This document shows, piece after piece, positions 32,589 through 41,337 of a stretch of 64,000 nt of DNA. Origin of the DNA: an uncultured Bacilli bacterium (GTDB lineage Bacteria > Bacillota_I > Bacilli_A > ML615J-28 > CAG-313); NCBI GenBank assembly GCA_934098295.1, contig CAKONV010000005.1, forward strand, positions 1 through 64,000, written 5' to 3'. A model generated the notes under the pieces. The model was given only the letters and a program-made list of their open reading frames with translations. It was not told the DNA's origin and did no database searches. The stretch's first letter is position 1, and every line of letters begins with the position of its first letter. The position numbers were made by a program, and so were the translations under genes.

Positions 32589-33911
32589 TTACATAAAGCC
32601 TTTATATTCTTTTTCTTGGCTAGTTGTCTTAATTTGCTTATAAGTTTCAATAGCAACACCAACAACGATCATTAATGATGTTCCACCGATTTGAACACTT
32701 GATGGCAAATTCTTAAAAATGAATCCAACTATCATAGGTAATGATGCAAGAACAGCTAGATAAGTTGCACCTAGTAATGTAATCTTGAATAATACCTTTG
32801 AAATATATTGAGCGGTTGCTTCACCAGGTTTAACACCAGGTATATAAGCATTTTGTTTCTTTAAGTTATCAGCAATTTTATCAGGATCAATTTGTAAGAA
32901 TGAATAGAAGAAACTAAATACAAATATTAAGATAATGTATATAGCAAATCCTATTGGTTTTTGATAACTAAATACAATTGACCACCATTCACTTACTGTC
33001 TTTCCACTGCTTTCCAAAAAGTTAATAATTGTTGTAGGGAATGATAATAATGTTGATGCGAAAATTACCGGTATAACTGATGCGCTATTAAGCTTTAATG
33101 GGATGTTTGAATCTTGAACACCACTAAACTTAGCAGCAGATGGACGGTTGGCATATTGAACAGGAATCTTTCTTTGAAGACCTTCCATCCAAACAACACC
33201 AACAACAATTAGAATAAAGAATAATATTATTAATACATAATATAATATACCATACCATTGAAGTACATCATCTTTATAGAATGTACCAGTTTCTTTATCT
33301 AAGAAGTATTTCCATAATGAAACCATCATTGTTGGGAAGCTAGCAATAATACCAGCTGTAATCATCATAGAAGCACCATTACCAACACCATGTACGGTCA
33401 TTTGGTCAGCTATCCATAAAATGAAAGCAGAACCAGCCGTAACTACTAATGCCATATATATGAACATGAAAATATCATATTCAGTATTTGGTATATATTG
33501 GAAATAGTTAATTCCGTATGAAACTTTGAAACCAACAATTAATGCTAAACCTTCAACAAATGCTAAGAATAAAGCAATATATCTAGTCCAACGATTTAAT
33601 TTTTCTTTTCCAGTTTCACCTTCTTCACTCCATTCCTTGAATTGAGGAATAATATCCATCTGAAGAAGTTCAACTATGATAGATGCATTAATATATGGAC
33701 TAATACCTAAAGCAACAATAGAGAAGCTTTGTAAAGCTCCACCAGTAAAAATATCTAGGAATCCAAAGATATTTGAATCTGTTGCTGTTTGATTATTATA
33801 CTGTACAAATGGTAATCGGATATGAACACCGATTCTCCAGATTAATAAACATGCTGCAGTAAAAAGTATTGAAAGAATTAACTTTTTATGCTTAGCGAAG
33901 AAAGCTTTCAT
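32589..33911 (-). CDS. secY: Preprotein translocase subunit SecY
   Basis: The channel of the Sec secretion system. The 440-residue protein has ten membrane segments; FTGGALQSFSIVALGISPYI near residue 55 is the conserved plug/TM2 region, and FGYAYVPGV-type segment appears as NAYIPGVKPGE near residue 350. Its secreted clients in this window include the lipoproteins at 43294-55112. One base separates it from rplO. Confidence 0.97.
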   Translation of the reverse strand: MKAFFAKHKKLILSILFTAACLLIWRIGVHIRLPFVQYNNQTATDSNIFGFLDIFTGGALQSFSIVALGISPYINASIIVELLQMDIIPQFKEWSEEGETGKEKLNRWTRYIALFLAFVEGLALIVGFKVSYGINYFQYIPNTEYDIFMFIYMALVVTAGSAFILWIADQMTVHGVGNGASMMITAGIIASFPTMMVSLWKYFLDKETGTFYKDDVLQWYGILYYVLIILFFILIVVGVVWMEGLQRKIPVQYANRPSAAKFSGVQDSNIPLKLNSASVIPVIFASTLLSFPTTIINFLESSGKTVSEWWSIVFSYQKPIGFAIYIILIFVFSFFYSFLQIDPDKIADNLKKQNAYIPGVKPGEATAQYISKVLFKITLLGATYLAVLASLPMIVGFIFKNLPSSVQIGGTSLMIVVGVAIETYKQIKTTSQEKEYKGFM

Positions 33912-33912
33912 C

Positions 33913-34356
33913 TTAAGCCACCTCTACTGTTCCACCAGCCTTGCTGATTTTTTCTTGGGCACTCTTAGTTACTTTTACTACTTTAAATGTTAAAGCTTTA
34001 GTAAGTTCACCTTCTCCTAAGATTTTAACTCCTTCATATTCTTTTTTAACTAATCCTGCTGCCTTTAAAGAAGCTAAATCAACAACTGATCCTGCTTCAA
34101 ATTTCTTTTCAATCTCTCCCAAGTTTACGATAGCATATTCTTTATGGCTAACGTTGGTAAATCCACGCTTTGGTAGACGTTTGAATAAAGGAGTTTGACC
34201 ACCTTCATATCCAGGACGAACACCACCGCCTGAACGAGCATTTTGACCTTTTGCTCCTCTTCCAGCAGTTTTACCATTACCACTACCGATACCACGGCCT
34301 AAACGTTTTTTAGAATGTTTAGCACCTTCAACGGGTTTTAATTCGTTTAATTTCAT
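33913..34356 (-). CDS. rplO: 50S ribosomal protein L15
   Basis: A 147-residue assembly protein of the large subunit. It starts MKLNELKPVEGAKHSKKRLG and has the glycine-rich GRGIGSGNGKTAGRGAKGQ and GGQTPLFKRLPKRGF. Located between rpmD and secY. Confidence 0.98.
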   Translation of the reverse strand: MKLNELKPVEGAKHSKKRLGRGIGSGNGKTAGRGAKGQNARSGGGVRPGYEGGQTPLFKRLPKRGFTNVSHKEYAIVNLGEIEKKFEAGSVVDLASLKAAGLVKKEYEGVKILGEGELTKALTFKVVKVTKSAQEKISKAGGTVEVA

Positions 34357-34367
34357 TTTGGTACCTC

Positions 34368-34547
34368 CTATGCTTCAACAACACTTACTAAGTGTGCTAC
34401 AGTTTTAATCATTGCGCGTACTTCTTTATTATCTACGCGAAGTGATGAACTACCTACTTTTCCTAAACCTAAAGCTTTTAAAGTAGCTTTTTGGTTTTTT
34501 AGAATACCGATAGGACTTTTAACTAATGTAATTTTAAGTTGTTTCAT
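34368..34547 (-). CDS. rpmD: 50S ribosomal protein L30
   Basis: A 59-residue protein found by its position between rpsE and rplO. The frame from ATG 34547 reads MKQLKITLVKSPIGILKNQK, then TLKALGLGKVGSS and VRAMIKTVAHLVSVVEA, the standard L30 pattern. AGGAGG precedes the start; the stop is TAG at 34368-34370. Confidence 0.97.
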   Translation of the reverse strand: MKQLKITLVKSPIGILKNQKATLKALGLGKVGSSSLRVDNKEVRAMIKTVAHLVSVVEA

Positions 34548-34560
34548 AAGTTAATTCCTC

Positions 34561-35064
34561 CTATTTAATTACTGCTTTATCTAAGCCACGTGCTTCAGCA
34601 ACTTGTTCTACAGTTCTTAATTCAGATAATGCAGCGAAAGTTGCACGAACGATGTTAATAGGCGTATTTGAACCTTGTGATTTAGAAACAATATCTTGAA
34701 TACCAGCAAGTTCTACAACGTTACGAACAGGTCCACCAGCAACGATACCAGTACCAGCAGGTGCAGGTTTAAGTAATACTTTACCAGCATCATGTACACC
34801 AACGATATCATGAGGGATTGTTGCGCCAACGATAGGAACTTCAATAATATTCTTTTTAGCATCAGCTAAAGCTTTTTTAATAGCTTCTGGAACTTCTGCA
34901 GCTTTACCTGTACCAAATCCAACATGTCCTTTATAATCGCCAACAACTACTAGAGCAGCAAAACGCATTCTACGACCACCCTTTACTACTTTAGTAATAC
35001 GGTTAATAGTAACTACACGTTCTTCAAATTCTTTTTCTACTTGTTCTTTAACTTGTTCAGCCAT
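34561..35064 (-). CDS. rpsE: 30S ribosomal protein S5
   Basis: S5 helps translational accuracy at the back of the decoding site. The 167-residue protein has FEERVVTINRITKVVKGGRR, VGFGTGKAAEVPEAIKKA and AGTGIVAGGPVRNVVELAG, all complete. Between rplR and rpmD, as in the spc operon. Confidence 0.98.
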   Translation of the reverse strand: MAEQVKEQVEKEFEERVVTINRITKVVKGGRRMRFAALVVVGDYKGHVGFGTGKAAEVPEAIKKALADAKKNIIEVPIVGATIPHDIVGVHDAGKVLLKPAPAGTGIVAGGPVRNVVELAGIQDIVSKSQGSNTPINIVRATFAALSELRTVEQVAEARGLDKAVIK

Positions 35065-35074
35065 GTGTTACCTC

Positions 35075-35437
35075 CTAAAACTTAAGTCCAGCTTCACGTG
35101 CAGCTTCTGCAACAGCTTTTACACGTCCTTGATATAAGAAACCACCACGGTCAAATACAACCTCGTTAATTCCTTTTGCAAGTGCGCGTTCAGCAATAGC
35201 TTTTCCAACTAATGCAGCAGCTTCAACGTTTGAACCATTCTCAAATTTATTTCCTTTTTCAAATGTAGAAGCAGAAACTAATGTGATACCTTTTTCATCA
35301 TCAATGATTTGAGCTTCAATATTCTTGTTTGAACGGAATACAGCAAGACGAGGTCTAGCAGATGTTCCTTCAATTTTGCTACGAATACGTGCACGACGTG
35401 ATAAACGAGCAACTTTTTTATCTTGTTTAATAATCAT
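35075..35437 (-). CDS. rplR: 50S ribosomal protein L18
   Basis: L18 binds 5S rRNA in the central protuberance. The 120-residue protein has the basic N-terminus RLSRRARIRSKIEGTSARP, RLAVFRSNKNIEAQII and FDRGGFLYQGRVKAVAEAAR. Between rplF and rpsE. Confidence 0.98.
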   Translation of the reverse strand: MIIKQDKKVARLSRRARIRSKIEGTSARPRLAVFRSNKNIEAQIIDDEKGITLVSASTFEKGNKFENGSNVEAAALVGKAIAERALAKGINEVVFDRGGFLYQGRVKAVAEAAREAGLKF

Positions 35438-35458
35438 ATCTTAACTAGTCTCTCCTTT

Positions 35459-35995
35459 CTACTTAGCTTTCTTTCCTTCTTTACGACGGATATATTCGCC
35501 ACGATAGTGGATACCTTTACCTTTATAAGGTTCTGGTCCTCTAACTTTACGAACTTCAGCCGCAAATTCACCAACTAATTGTTTATCACAACCAGTGATA
35601 TGGATTTCTACTTGCGATGGGCAAGTTACTTTTAAACCAGCAGGAATTGCCATATTTACAGGATGTGAATAACCTGCTTCAACAACTAAAGTATCACCTT
35701 TAAGTTGAGCACGATAACCTACACCGACAATTTCCAATACTTTTTCAAATCCTTCACTTACACCAACAACCATGTTATGAATGTTAGCACGAGTTGTTCC
35801 GTGTAATGAACGATGTTGTTTATCATCACTAGGACGAGTTACTTCGATTTTTCCTTCTGCTACTTTTACAGTAATTTCATGGTTAAAAGCATAAGTTAAT
35901 TCGCCTTTAGGACCTTTTACTGTAATTACATTTCCATTAACTGTAGCTGTAACACCAGATGGAATATCAATATGTTTATTACCTATTCTAGACAT
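35459..35995 (-). CDS. rplF: 50S ribosomal protein L6
   Basis: A two-domain protein near the factor-binding site. The 178-residue form begins MSRIGNKHIDIPSG at 35995, where AGGAGG gives the Shine-Dalgarno; an earlier in-frame codon at 36010 lacks one. The C-terminal signature RGPEPYKGKGIHYRGEYIRR is intact. Confidence 0.97.
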   Translation of the reverse strand: MSRIGNKHIDIPSGVTATVNGNVITVKGPKGELTYAFNHEITVKVAEGKIEVTRPSDDKQHRSLHGTTRANIHNMVVGVSEGFEKVLEIVGVGYRAQLKGDTLVVEAGYSHPVNMAIPAGLKVTCPSQVEIHITGCDKQLVGEFAAEVRKVRGPEPYKGKGIHYRGEYIRRKEGKKAK

Positions 35996-36003
35996 GTTAC
36001 CTC

Positions 36004-36399
36004 CTACCAAACGAAAGCGATGACTTCGCCACCAAGTTTTTGCTTGCGTGCTTCACGATCAGTCATTACTCCATTTGAAGTTGAAATGATTGCAACACCT
36101 AAACCATTTAATACTTTAGGTAAAGCATTTGATTTTGCATATACTCTTAATCCAGGTTTAGAGATTCTCATTAATCCTTTGATAACTCTTTCTTTATTGA
36201 TGTACTTTAATGTTACTTTAATAACACCTTGTTTGCCATCTTCTATCTTTTCATATTCACTGATGTAACCTTCATTCTTTAAAACAGCAAGTACTTCAAG
36301 TTTAATACGTGATGCAGGCATTTCTACCACTTCATGTTTTGCTTGATTTGCATTACGAATTCTAGTTAACATATCAGCAATTGGATCAGTCATTACCAT
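36004..36399 (-). CDS. rpsH: 30S ribosomal protein S8
   Basis: S8 organises the central domain of 16S rRNA. The 131-residue protein starts MVMTDPIADMLTRIRNA and has the C-terminal STSNGVMTDREARKQKLGGE. GGGAG favours the first ATG at 36399. Between rpsN and rplF. Confidence 0.98.
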   Translation of the reverse strand: MVMTDPIADMLTRIRNANQAKHEVVEMPASRIKLEVLAVLKNEGYISEYEKIEDGKQGVIKVTLKYINKERVIKGLMRISKPGLRVYAKSNALPKVLNGLGVAIISTSNGVMTDREARKQKLGGEVIAFVW

Positions 36400-36417
36400 A
36401 TTTTAATCGACTCCCTT

Positions 36418-36603
36418 CTACCAACTTGACTTTGTAACGCCAGGAATTTGTCCCTTGTATGCAAGTTCTCTTAAGCAACAACGGCATAATTTGAACTTAC
36501 GATAAACTGAATGAGGACGTCCGCAACGTTCACAACGTGTATAATTTCTTGTGCTGAATTTTTGTTTACGAGCACATCTAATTTTTTGAGATGTTTTTGC
36601 CAT
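36418..36603 (-). CDS. rpsN: 30S ribosomal protein S14, zinc-binding (type Z)
   Basis: A 61-residue S14 of the zinc-ribbon form, with CERCGRP and CRCCLREL as the two CxxC pairs. Many Firmicutes carry this version in the spc operon. It begins MAKTSQKIRCARKQKFSTR. Confidence 0.97.
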   Translation of the reverse strand: MAKTSQKIRCARKQKFSTRNYTRCERCGRPHSVYRKFKLCRCCLRELAYKGQIPGVTKSSW

Positions 36604-36613
36604 GTTTTACCTC

Positions 36614-37156
36614 CTACTTCTTTGCGAAAGGCATGCCTAGTTTAGTTAGTAATGCACGGCCTTCTTCATCAGTATTAGCAGTAGTAACGATAACAATATC
36701 CATACCACGAATCTTTAATACTTTATCATAATTGATTTCAGGGAAGATTAATTGTTCCTTAATACCAATTGTATAGTTACCACGACCATCAAATGCGTTA
36801 GGGTTTACGCCACGGAAGTCTCTAACACGAGGTAAAGAAATTGAAACTAATTTATCATAGAATTCATACATTCTTTCACCACGAAGAGTAACTTTTACAC
36901 CGATAGGCATACCTTCACGTAATTTGAATACTGCGATTGATTTTTTAGCTTTAGTAATAAGTGGTTTTTGACCAGAGATTTGTGTTAAATCTTCAACAGC
37001 AGCATCTAATAATTTAGAATTGCTAATTGAATCACCAACACCCATGTTGATTACGATCTTAACCATCTTTGGAACTTGCATAACTGAAGTATATTTGAAT
37101 TGTTCAGTAAGTTCTCTAACTACGTTAGTCTTATAATTTTCTAATACACGATTCAT
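36614..37156 (-). CDS. rplE: 50S ribosomal protein L5
   Basis: L5 binds 5S rRNA and contacts the P-site tRNA. The 180-residue protein has MQVPKMVKIVINMGVGD, QISGQKPLITKAKKSIA, LRGERMYEFYDKL and the C-terminal FPEINYDKVLKIRGMDI. Between rplX and rpsN. Confidence 0.98.
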   Translation of the reverse strand: MNRVLENYKTNVVRELTEQFKYTSVMQVPKMVKIVINMGVGDSISNSKLLDAAVEDLTQISGQKPLITKAKKSIAVFKLREGMPIGVKVTLRGERMYEFYDKLVSISLPRVRDFRGVNPNAFDGRGNYTIGIKEQLIFPEINYDKVLKIRGMDIVIVTTANTDEEGRALLTKLGMPFAKK

Positions 37157-37169
37157 TTAGTGCTCCTTC

Positions 37170-37493
37170 CTATTTATCAAGAACGGTATCAGAAAGTTTG
37201 CAATAACGTACTTTTACTGATTTACCATCTTTCTCAACAAATTTATAACCAATCTTTGTAGCTTTTTTCTTTACTGGATCTAAATAAGCTACTTTTGAAA
37301 CACTCATAGGTGCTTCTTTCTTTTCAATACCACCGTCAGGGTTAGCGTTTGAAGGACGATTATGTTTTGTAACAATATTTACGCCTTTAACAATTACGCG
37401 ACCAAGAGTTGAGGATACTGCTAAAACTTCACCAGTTCTACCTTTATCTTTACCAGATAAAACGATAACAACGTCACCTTTTTTGATTCTCAT
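37170..37493 (-). CDS. rplX: 50S ribosomal protein L24
   Basis: A 107-residue KOW-motif protein that starts large-subunit assembly. The KOW segment is IKKGDVVIVLSGKDKGRTG, followed by VIVKGVNIVTKHNRP. Between rplN and rplE. Confidence 0.98.
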   Translation of the reverse strand: MRIKKGDVVIVLSGKDKGRTGEVLAVSSTLGRVIVKGVNIVTKHNRPSNANPDGGIEKKEAPMSVSKVAYLDPVKKKATKIGYKFVEKDGKSVKVRYCKLSDTVLDK

Positions 37494-37511
37494 AATTACC
37501 GCTACTCCTTT

Positions 37512-37880
37512 CTATAGTACTTCTGGAGCAAGTGATACGATCTTCATATAATCAAAATCACGTAATTCACGAGCTACAGGGCCAAAAATACGAGTTCCTT
37601 TTGGTGTCTTATCATCTTTAATAATAACAGCAGCGTTATCATCAAATTTAATACATGAACCATCAGGTCTTGAAATTGCTTTAGTTGTACGAACAATAAC
37701 AGCTTTTACAACATCACCTTTTTTAACTACACCACCAGTAGTTGCAGACTTAACAGAACATACACAAACGTCACCGATTGTTGCACTTTTATGTCTAGAA
37801 CCACCTAAAATCTTAATAATTAAAAGTTCTTTAGCGCCAGAATTATCAGCAACTTTTAAACGAGTTTCTTGTTGAACCAT
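37512..37880 (-). CDS. rplN: 50S ribosomal protein L14
   Basis: A 122-residue protein at the subunit interface. MVQQETRLKVADNSGAKEL, KKGDVVKAVIVRTTK and GTRIFGPVARELRD are the conserved segments. Between rpsQ and rplX. Confidence 0.98.
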   Translation of the reverse strand: MVQQETRLKVADNSGAKELLIIKILGGSRHKSATIGDVCVCSVKSATTGGVVKKGDVVKAVIVRTTKAISRPDGSCIKFDDNAAVIIKDDKTPKGTRIFGPVARELRDFDYMKIVSLAPEVL

Positions 37881-37898
37881 AGTCTAAATACCTCCTAA

Positions 37899-38159
37899 TT
37901 ATAGTATTACAGCTTCTTCAACAATACGAACTAAACGATAACGTTTAGTAGCAGATAGTGGACGAGTTTCCATAATTTCTACGATATCGCCATTTTTTGC
38001 TGTATTGTTTTCATCATGTGCTGTAAATTTCTTTGAATATTTTACTCTTTTTCCATATAATGGATGCTTACGATAAGTTTCTACTAATACTGTGATAGTC
38101 TTGTCACATTTATCAGATACTACTTTACCTACGTAAACTTTACGACTATTTCTTTCCAT
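37899..38159 (-). CDS. rpsQ: 30S ribosomal protein S17
   Basis: An OB-fold protein of 86 residues that binds the 5' domain of 16S rRNA. It has RKVYVGKVVSDKCDKTITV, HPLYGKRVKYSKKF and TRPLSATKRYRLVRIVE. GGAGG precedes ATG 38159. Confidence 0.98.
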   Translation of the reverse strand: MERNSRKVYVGKVVSDKCDKTITVLVETYRKHPLYGKRVKYSKKFTAHDENNTAKNGDIVEIMETRPLSATKRYRLVRIVEEAVIL

Positions 38160-38174
38160 AGATGCGTTCCTCCA

Positions 38175-38429
38175 TTAGTTGTTTGCATTTGCACGTTCTG
38201 TAAGAACTGTGTAACATCTTGCAATTTCTTTTTTAACTTTTCTTAAGTCAGCAGTCTTTTCTAACTTTCCAACTTCAGCTTGAAAGCGTAAATTAAAAAG
38301 TTCTTGTTTTAATTCGTTAATTTTAGCATTTATTTGTTCATCAGTTAATTCACGAATTAATTCTGCTGATGATTTCTTTTCTGCAATCTTTTTAGCTAAT
38401 TTCTTATCAACTTTAACATTCTTTGCCAT
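38175..38429 (-). CDS. rpmC: 50S ribosomal protein L29
   Basis: An 84-residue helical-hairpin protein near the tunnel exit, slightly longer than the usual 65-70 because of a Lys-rich N-terminal extension (MAKNVKVDKKLAKKIAEKK). The core is LTDEQINAKINELKQELFNLR and KVKKEIARCYTVLTER (shown in parts). Its ATG overlaps the rplP stop as TAATG. Confidence 0.96.
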   Translation of the reverse strand: MAKNVKVDKKLAKKIAEKKSSAELIRELTDEQINAKINELKQELFNLRFQAEVGKLEKTADLRKVKKEIARCYTVLTERANANN

Positions 38430-38848
38430 TAACGATCACCGCTTTCCTTCTTTACAAATTTTGTTTTAACAGGAAGTTTGTGAGCAGCAAGACGAAGAGC
38501 TTCACGAGCTATTTCTTCACTAACACCACCAATTTCAAACATTACTGTTCCTTCTTTTACAACGGCTACATAGCCTTCAGGATTACCTTTACCTGAACCC
38601 ATACGTACTTCCAAAGGTTTTTTAGTAACAATGTTGTGAGGGAAAATTTTAATCCAAACTTTACCACCACGGTTCATATAACGTGTCATAGCAACACGGG
38701 CTGCTTCTATTTGAGCTGCTGTAATCCATGCACCTTCTAATGATTGAAGACCAAATTCACCGAAAGTAACAAACTTGCCGCCTTTTGCTTTTCCTTCGTA
38801 ACTTACACGATGAGGACGACGATATTTAGTTCTTTTTGGCATTAACAT
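38429..38848 (-). CDS. rplP: 50S ribosomal protein L16
   Basis: L16 helps place the A-site tRNA acceptor end. The 139-residue protein starts MLMPKRTKYRRPHR, keeps RYMNRGGKVWIKIFPHN and RMGSGKGNPEGYVAVV. AGGAGG is ten bases before the ATG at 38848. Between rpsC and rpmC. Confidence 0.98.
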   Translation of the reverse strand: MLMPKRTKYRRPHRVSYEGKAKGGKFVTFGEFGLQSLEGAWITAAQIEAARVAMTRYMNRGGKVWIKIFPHNIVTKKPLEVRMGSGKGNPEGYVAVVKEGTVMFEIGGVSEEIAREALRLAAHKLPVKTKFVKKESGDR

Positions 38849-38850
38849 AA

Positions 38851-39540
38851 TTATTTAGCCTCCTTAGTCTCATTCTTTGTTTCAGCTTGGTTAGCTTTCT
38901 TATTTTCAGGTAATACTTCACCTTTGTTAACCCAAACCTTAACACCTAATTTTCCATAAGTTGTTAAAGCTTCAGCACAAGCATAATCAATATTTGCACG
39001 TAAAGTATGTCTAGGAATAGAACCTTCACTGTAGCCTTCGCCACGAGCGATTTCTGCTCCACCAAGACGTCCTTTAACATATGTCTTTACGCCTTTAGCA
39101 CCAGCTTTTAAAGCTTTTTGAATAGCTTTCTTTTGAACCATACGGAATGAAGCACGGTTTTCTAAGTCTTCTGCAATTTTTCTTGCAACAAGTACTGCAT
39201 CTTTATCTGCTTCATTTTGTTTAATTTCAACAACAGTTAAGAAAACTGTTTTGCCAGTAAGTTTTTGTAAAGCTTTAACAGCTTCATTTTTCTTAGAACC
39301 ACCAGTACCAATAACAACACCTGGCTTTGCTGCATGAACAACTACGATGACTCTTTTTCCTGTACGTTTGATTTCGACACGTGAAACGTATGCTGCTTTA
39401 TAAAATTCATTAATGAAATTACGAATCTTTAAATCTTCATGTAATAAATTAGCAACTTGATCTTTAGGAGCATACCATTTTGCATCCCAATCACGAACGA
39501 TACCAATTCTTAATCCTAATGGACTTACCTTTTGACCCAT
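38851..39540 (-). CDS. rpsC: 30S ribosomal protein S3
   Basis: S3 lines the mRNA entry tunnel. The 229-residue protein has MGQKVSPLGLRIGIVRDWD, the KH-domain segment GVVIGTGGSKKNEAVKAL, and GRLGGAEIARGEGYSEG. A short charged tail ends it. Between rplV and rplP. Confidence 0.98.
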   Translation of the reverse strand: MGQKVSPLGLRIGIVRDWDAKWYAPKDQVANLLHEDLKIRNFINEFYKAAYVSRVEIKRTGKRVIVVVHAAKPGVVIGTGGSKKNEAVKALQKLTGKTVFLTVVEIKQNEADKDAVLVARKIAEDLENRASFRMVQKKAIQKALKAGAKGVKTYVKGRLGGAEIARGEGYSEGSIPRHTLRANIDYACAEALTTYGKLGVKVWVNKGEVLPENKKANQAETKNETKEAK

Positions 39541-39549
39541 ACGTTCCTC

Positions 39550-39903
39550 CTATTTAGCATCAGCCACAACTACAGTAACGTGGCTTGTTCTTTTTAGAAT
39601 ACGATTTCCACTACCTTTAGCACGTGGATGCATTCTCTTTAACATTGCACCGCCATTAACATAGATTTCTTTAACAAAAAGTTCATCCATATTAACTTTG
39701 TTTTCTGAATTTTCATTTGCATAATTTGCATTTGCAACTGCTGAATTTAATGTTTTAAGAATTGATTCAGCACATGTGCTTTCCACATTCTTTAAAATTG
39801 CAACAGCAACTCCTACCTTCTTACCGCGGATTAAATCTACAACAAGTCTTGCTTTACGAGGAGACATTCTAACTGATTTTTTAATTGCTTTAAATTCTGC
39901 CAT
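39550..39903 (-). CDS. rplV: 50S ribosomal protein L22
   Basis: L22 forms part of the exit-tunnel constriction and macrolide region. The 117-residue protein has VRMSPRKARLVVDLIRGKK and the tunnel loop MLKRMHPRAKGSGNRILKRT. Between rpsS and rpsC. Confidence 0.98.
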   Translation of the reverse strand: MAEFKAIKKSVRMSPRKARLVVDLIRGKKVGVAVAILKNVESTCAESILKTLNSAVANANYANENSENKVNMDELFVKEIYVNGGAMLKRMHPRAKGSGNRILKRTSHVTVVVADAK

Positions 39904-39912
39904 ATTTTCCTC

Positions 39913-40191
39913 CTACTTGTCCTGTGCCTTTTTATCAGCGCCGTGTCCACGGAATGTTCTAGTTGGTGCGAATTCACCGAATTTATGACCAACCATATCT
40001 TCAGTGATGTATACTGGTAAATGTGTTTTACCATTGTATACAGCTACAGTGTGTCCAACGAAATCAGGATAAATTGTTGATCTTCTTGACCATGTTTGAA
40101 TAACCTTCTTTTGATTACCTTTATTTAATTCTTGAACTTTCTTTAATAAATGTGCATCAATGAAAGGTCCTTTTTTAAGTGAACGTGCCAT
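39913..40191 (-). CDS. rpsS: 30S ribosomal protein S19
   Basis: S19 sits in the head with S13. The 92-residue protein has MARSLKKGPFIDAHLLKKV, WSRRSTIYPDFVGHTVAVYN and GEFAPTRTFRGHG. Between rplB and rplV. Confidence 0.98.
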   Translation of the reverse strand: MARSLKKGPFIDAHLLKKVQELNKGNQKKVIQTWSRRSTIYPDFVGHTVAVYNGKTHLPVYITEDMVGHKFGEFAPTRTFRGHGADKKAQDK

Positions 40192-40206
40192 AACTTCAGT
40201 TCCCTC

Positions 40207-41037
40207 CTATCCATTTCTACGACGAATAATCATATCGTCAGTTCTATTTTTATGTTTTCTTGTCTTCATACCAAGAGCAACTTTACCCCATGGAGTCATT
40301 GGAGACTTACGACCGATTGGTTGACGTCCCTCACCACCACCATGTGGGTGATCATTAGGGTTCATAACAGAACCACGTACAGTTGGACGAATACCCATAT
40401 GACGAGTACGACCAGCTTTACCAATGTTAACTAGTGCATAATCTTGGTTTCCAACAACACCAATTGTAGCTCTACATTCATTTAATACACGACGAACTTC
40501 ACCAGATGCTAAACGTACTTGAACATAACGTTCTTCACGTCCTAAGATTTGTGCACTTGCACCAGCTGCACGAGCAATTTGTCCACCATGTCCTGGATGT
40601 AATTCAATATTATGAATCATTGAACCAACTGGAATATTTACGATTGGAAGACAGTTACCAACACGAATATCTACTTTTTCACCAGATACTACTACTTGTC
40701 CTACTTTTAATTCTGTAGGTGCAATGATGTATCTTTTTTCACCATCTGCATAATTTAGTAATGCAATGTTAGCACTACGATTTGGATCGTATTCGATTGT
40801 AGCTACTTTTGCAGGAATGTTATCCTTGTTACGTTTGAAATCGATAATACGATATTTTCTTCTTTCAGCTCCACCTTTATGACGTACTGTGATTTGTCCA
40901 CCATTGTTACGTCCTGCTTTGTAATTTAGTGTTGTAAGAAGGCTTTTTTCGGGAGTTGATGTAGTAATTTCATCATATGTTAAGCAAGTCATATTACGAC
41001 GACCATTCGTCGTTGCTTTATAAGTTTTAATACCCAT
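40207..41037 (-). CDS. rplB: 50S ribosomal protein L2
   Basis: L2 is needed for subunit joining and peptidyl transfer. The 276-residue protein has GRNNGGQITVRHKGGAERRK, GSMIHNIELHPGHGGQIARA and the conserved PVRG-type region RPTVRGSVMNPNDHPHGGGE, containing the key His. Between rplW and rpsS. Confidence 0.98.
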   Translation of the reverse strand: MGIKTYKATTNGRRNMTCLTYDEITTSTPEKSLLTTLNYKAGRNNGGQITVRHKGGAERRKYRIIDFKRNKDNIPAKVATIEYDPNRSANIALLNYADGEKRYIIAPTELKVGQVVVSGEKVDIRVGNCLPIVNIPVGSMIHNIELHPGHGGQIARAAGASAQILGREERYVQVRLASGEVRRVLNECRATIGVVGNQDYALVNIGKAGRTRHMGIRPTVRGSVMNPNDHPHGGGEGRQPIGRKSPMTPWGKVALGMKTRKHKNRTDDMIIRRRNG

Positions 41038-41052
41038 ATTTATTTCCTCCTA

Positions 41053-41337
41053 TTAAATTTCAAATGCTTTAATTGTTTGACCAGGTTCAAGTCTTACAAT
41101 AGCTTTTTTATAAGCAGGCTTGAATCCTTCATAGCGTTGCATTCTTTTAGCTTTTCTATGAACATTTATTGTTCTAACAGCTACTACTTTTACTTCAAAA
41201 ATTGCTTCGATAGCATTTTTGATTTCAACTTTGTTTGCATCTTTTGCTACTTCGAAAGTGTAAACTAATTTTTCAGCTAAAGCTGAAGTTTTTTCAGTAA
41301 TGATTGGTCTTCTAATGATATCGTAATTTGTTTTCAT
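41053..41337 (-). CDS. rplW: 50S ribosomal protein L23
   Basis: L23 sits at the tunnel exit and docks trigger factor and SRP. The 94-residue protein has DIIRRPIITEKTSALAEKL and VKVVAVRTINVHRKAKRMQ. Its ATG overlaps the rplD stop by one base (TAATG). Confidence 0.97.
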   Translation of the reverse strand: MKTNYDIIRRPIITEKTSALAEKLVYTFEVAKDANKVEIKNAIEAIFEVKVVAVRTINVHRKAKRMQRYEGFKPAYKKAIVRLEPGQTIKAFEI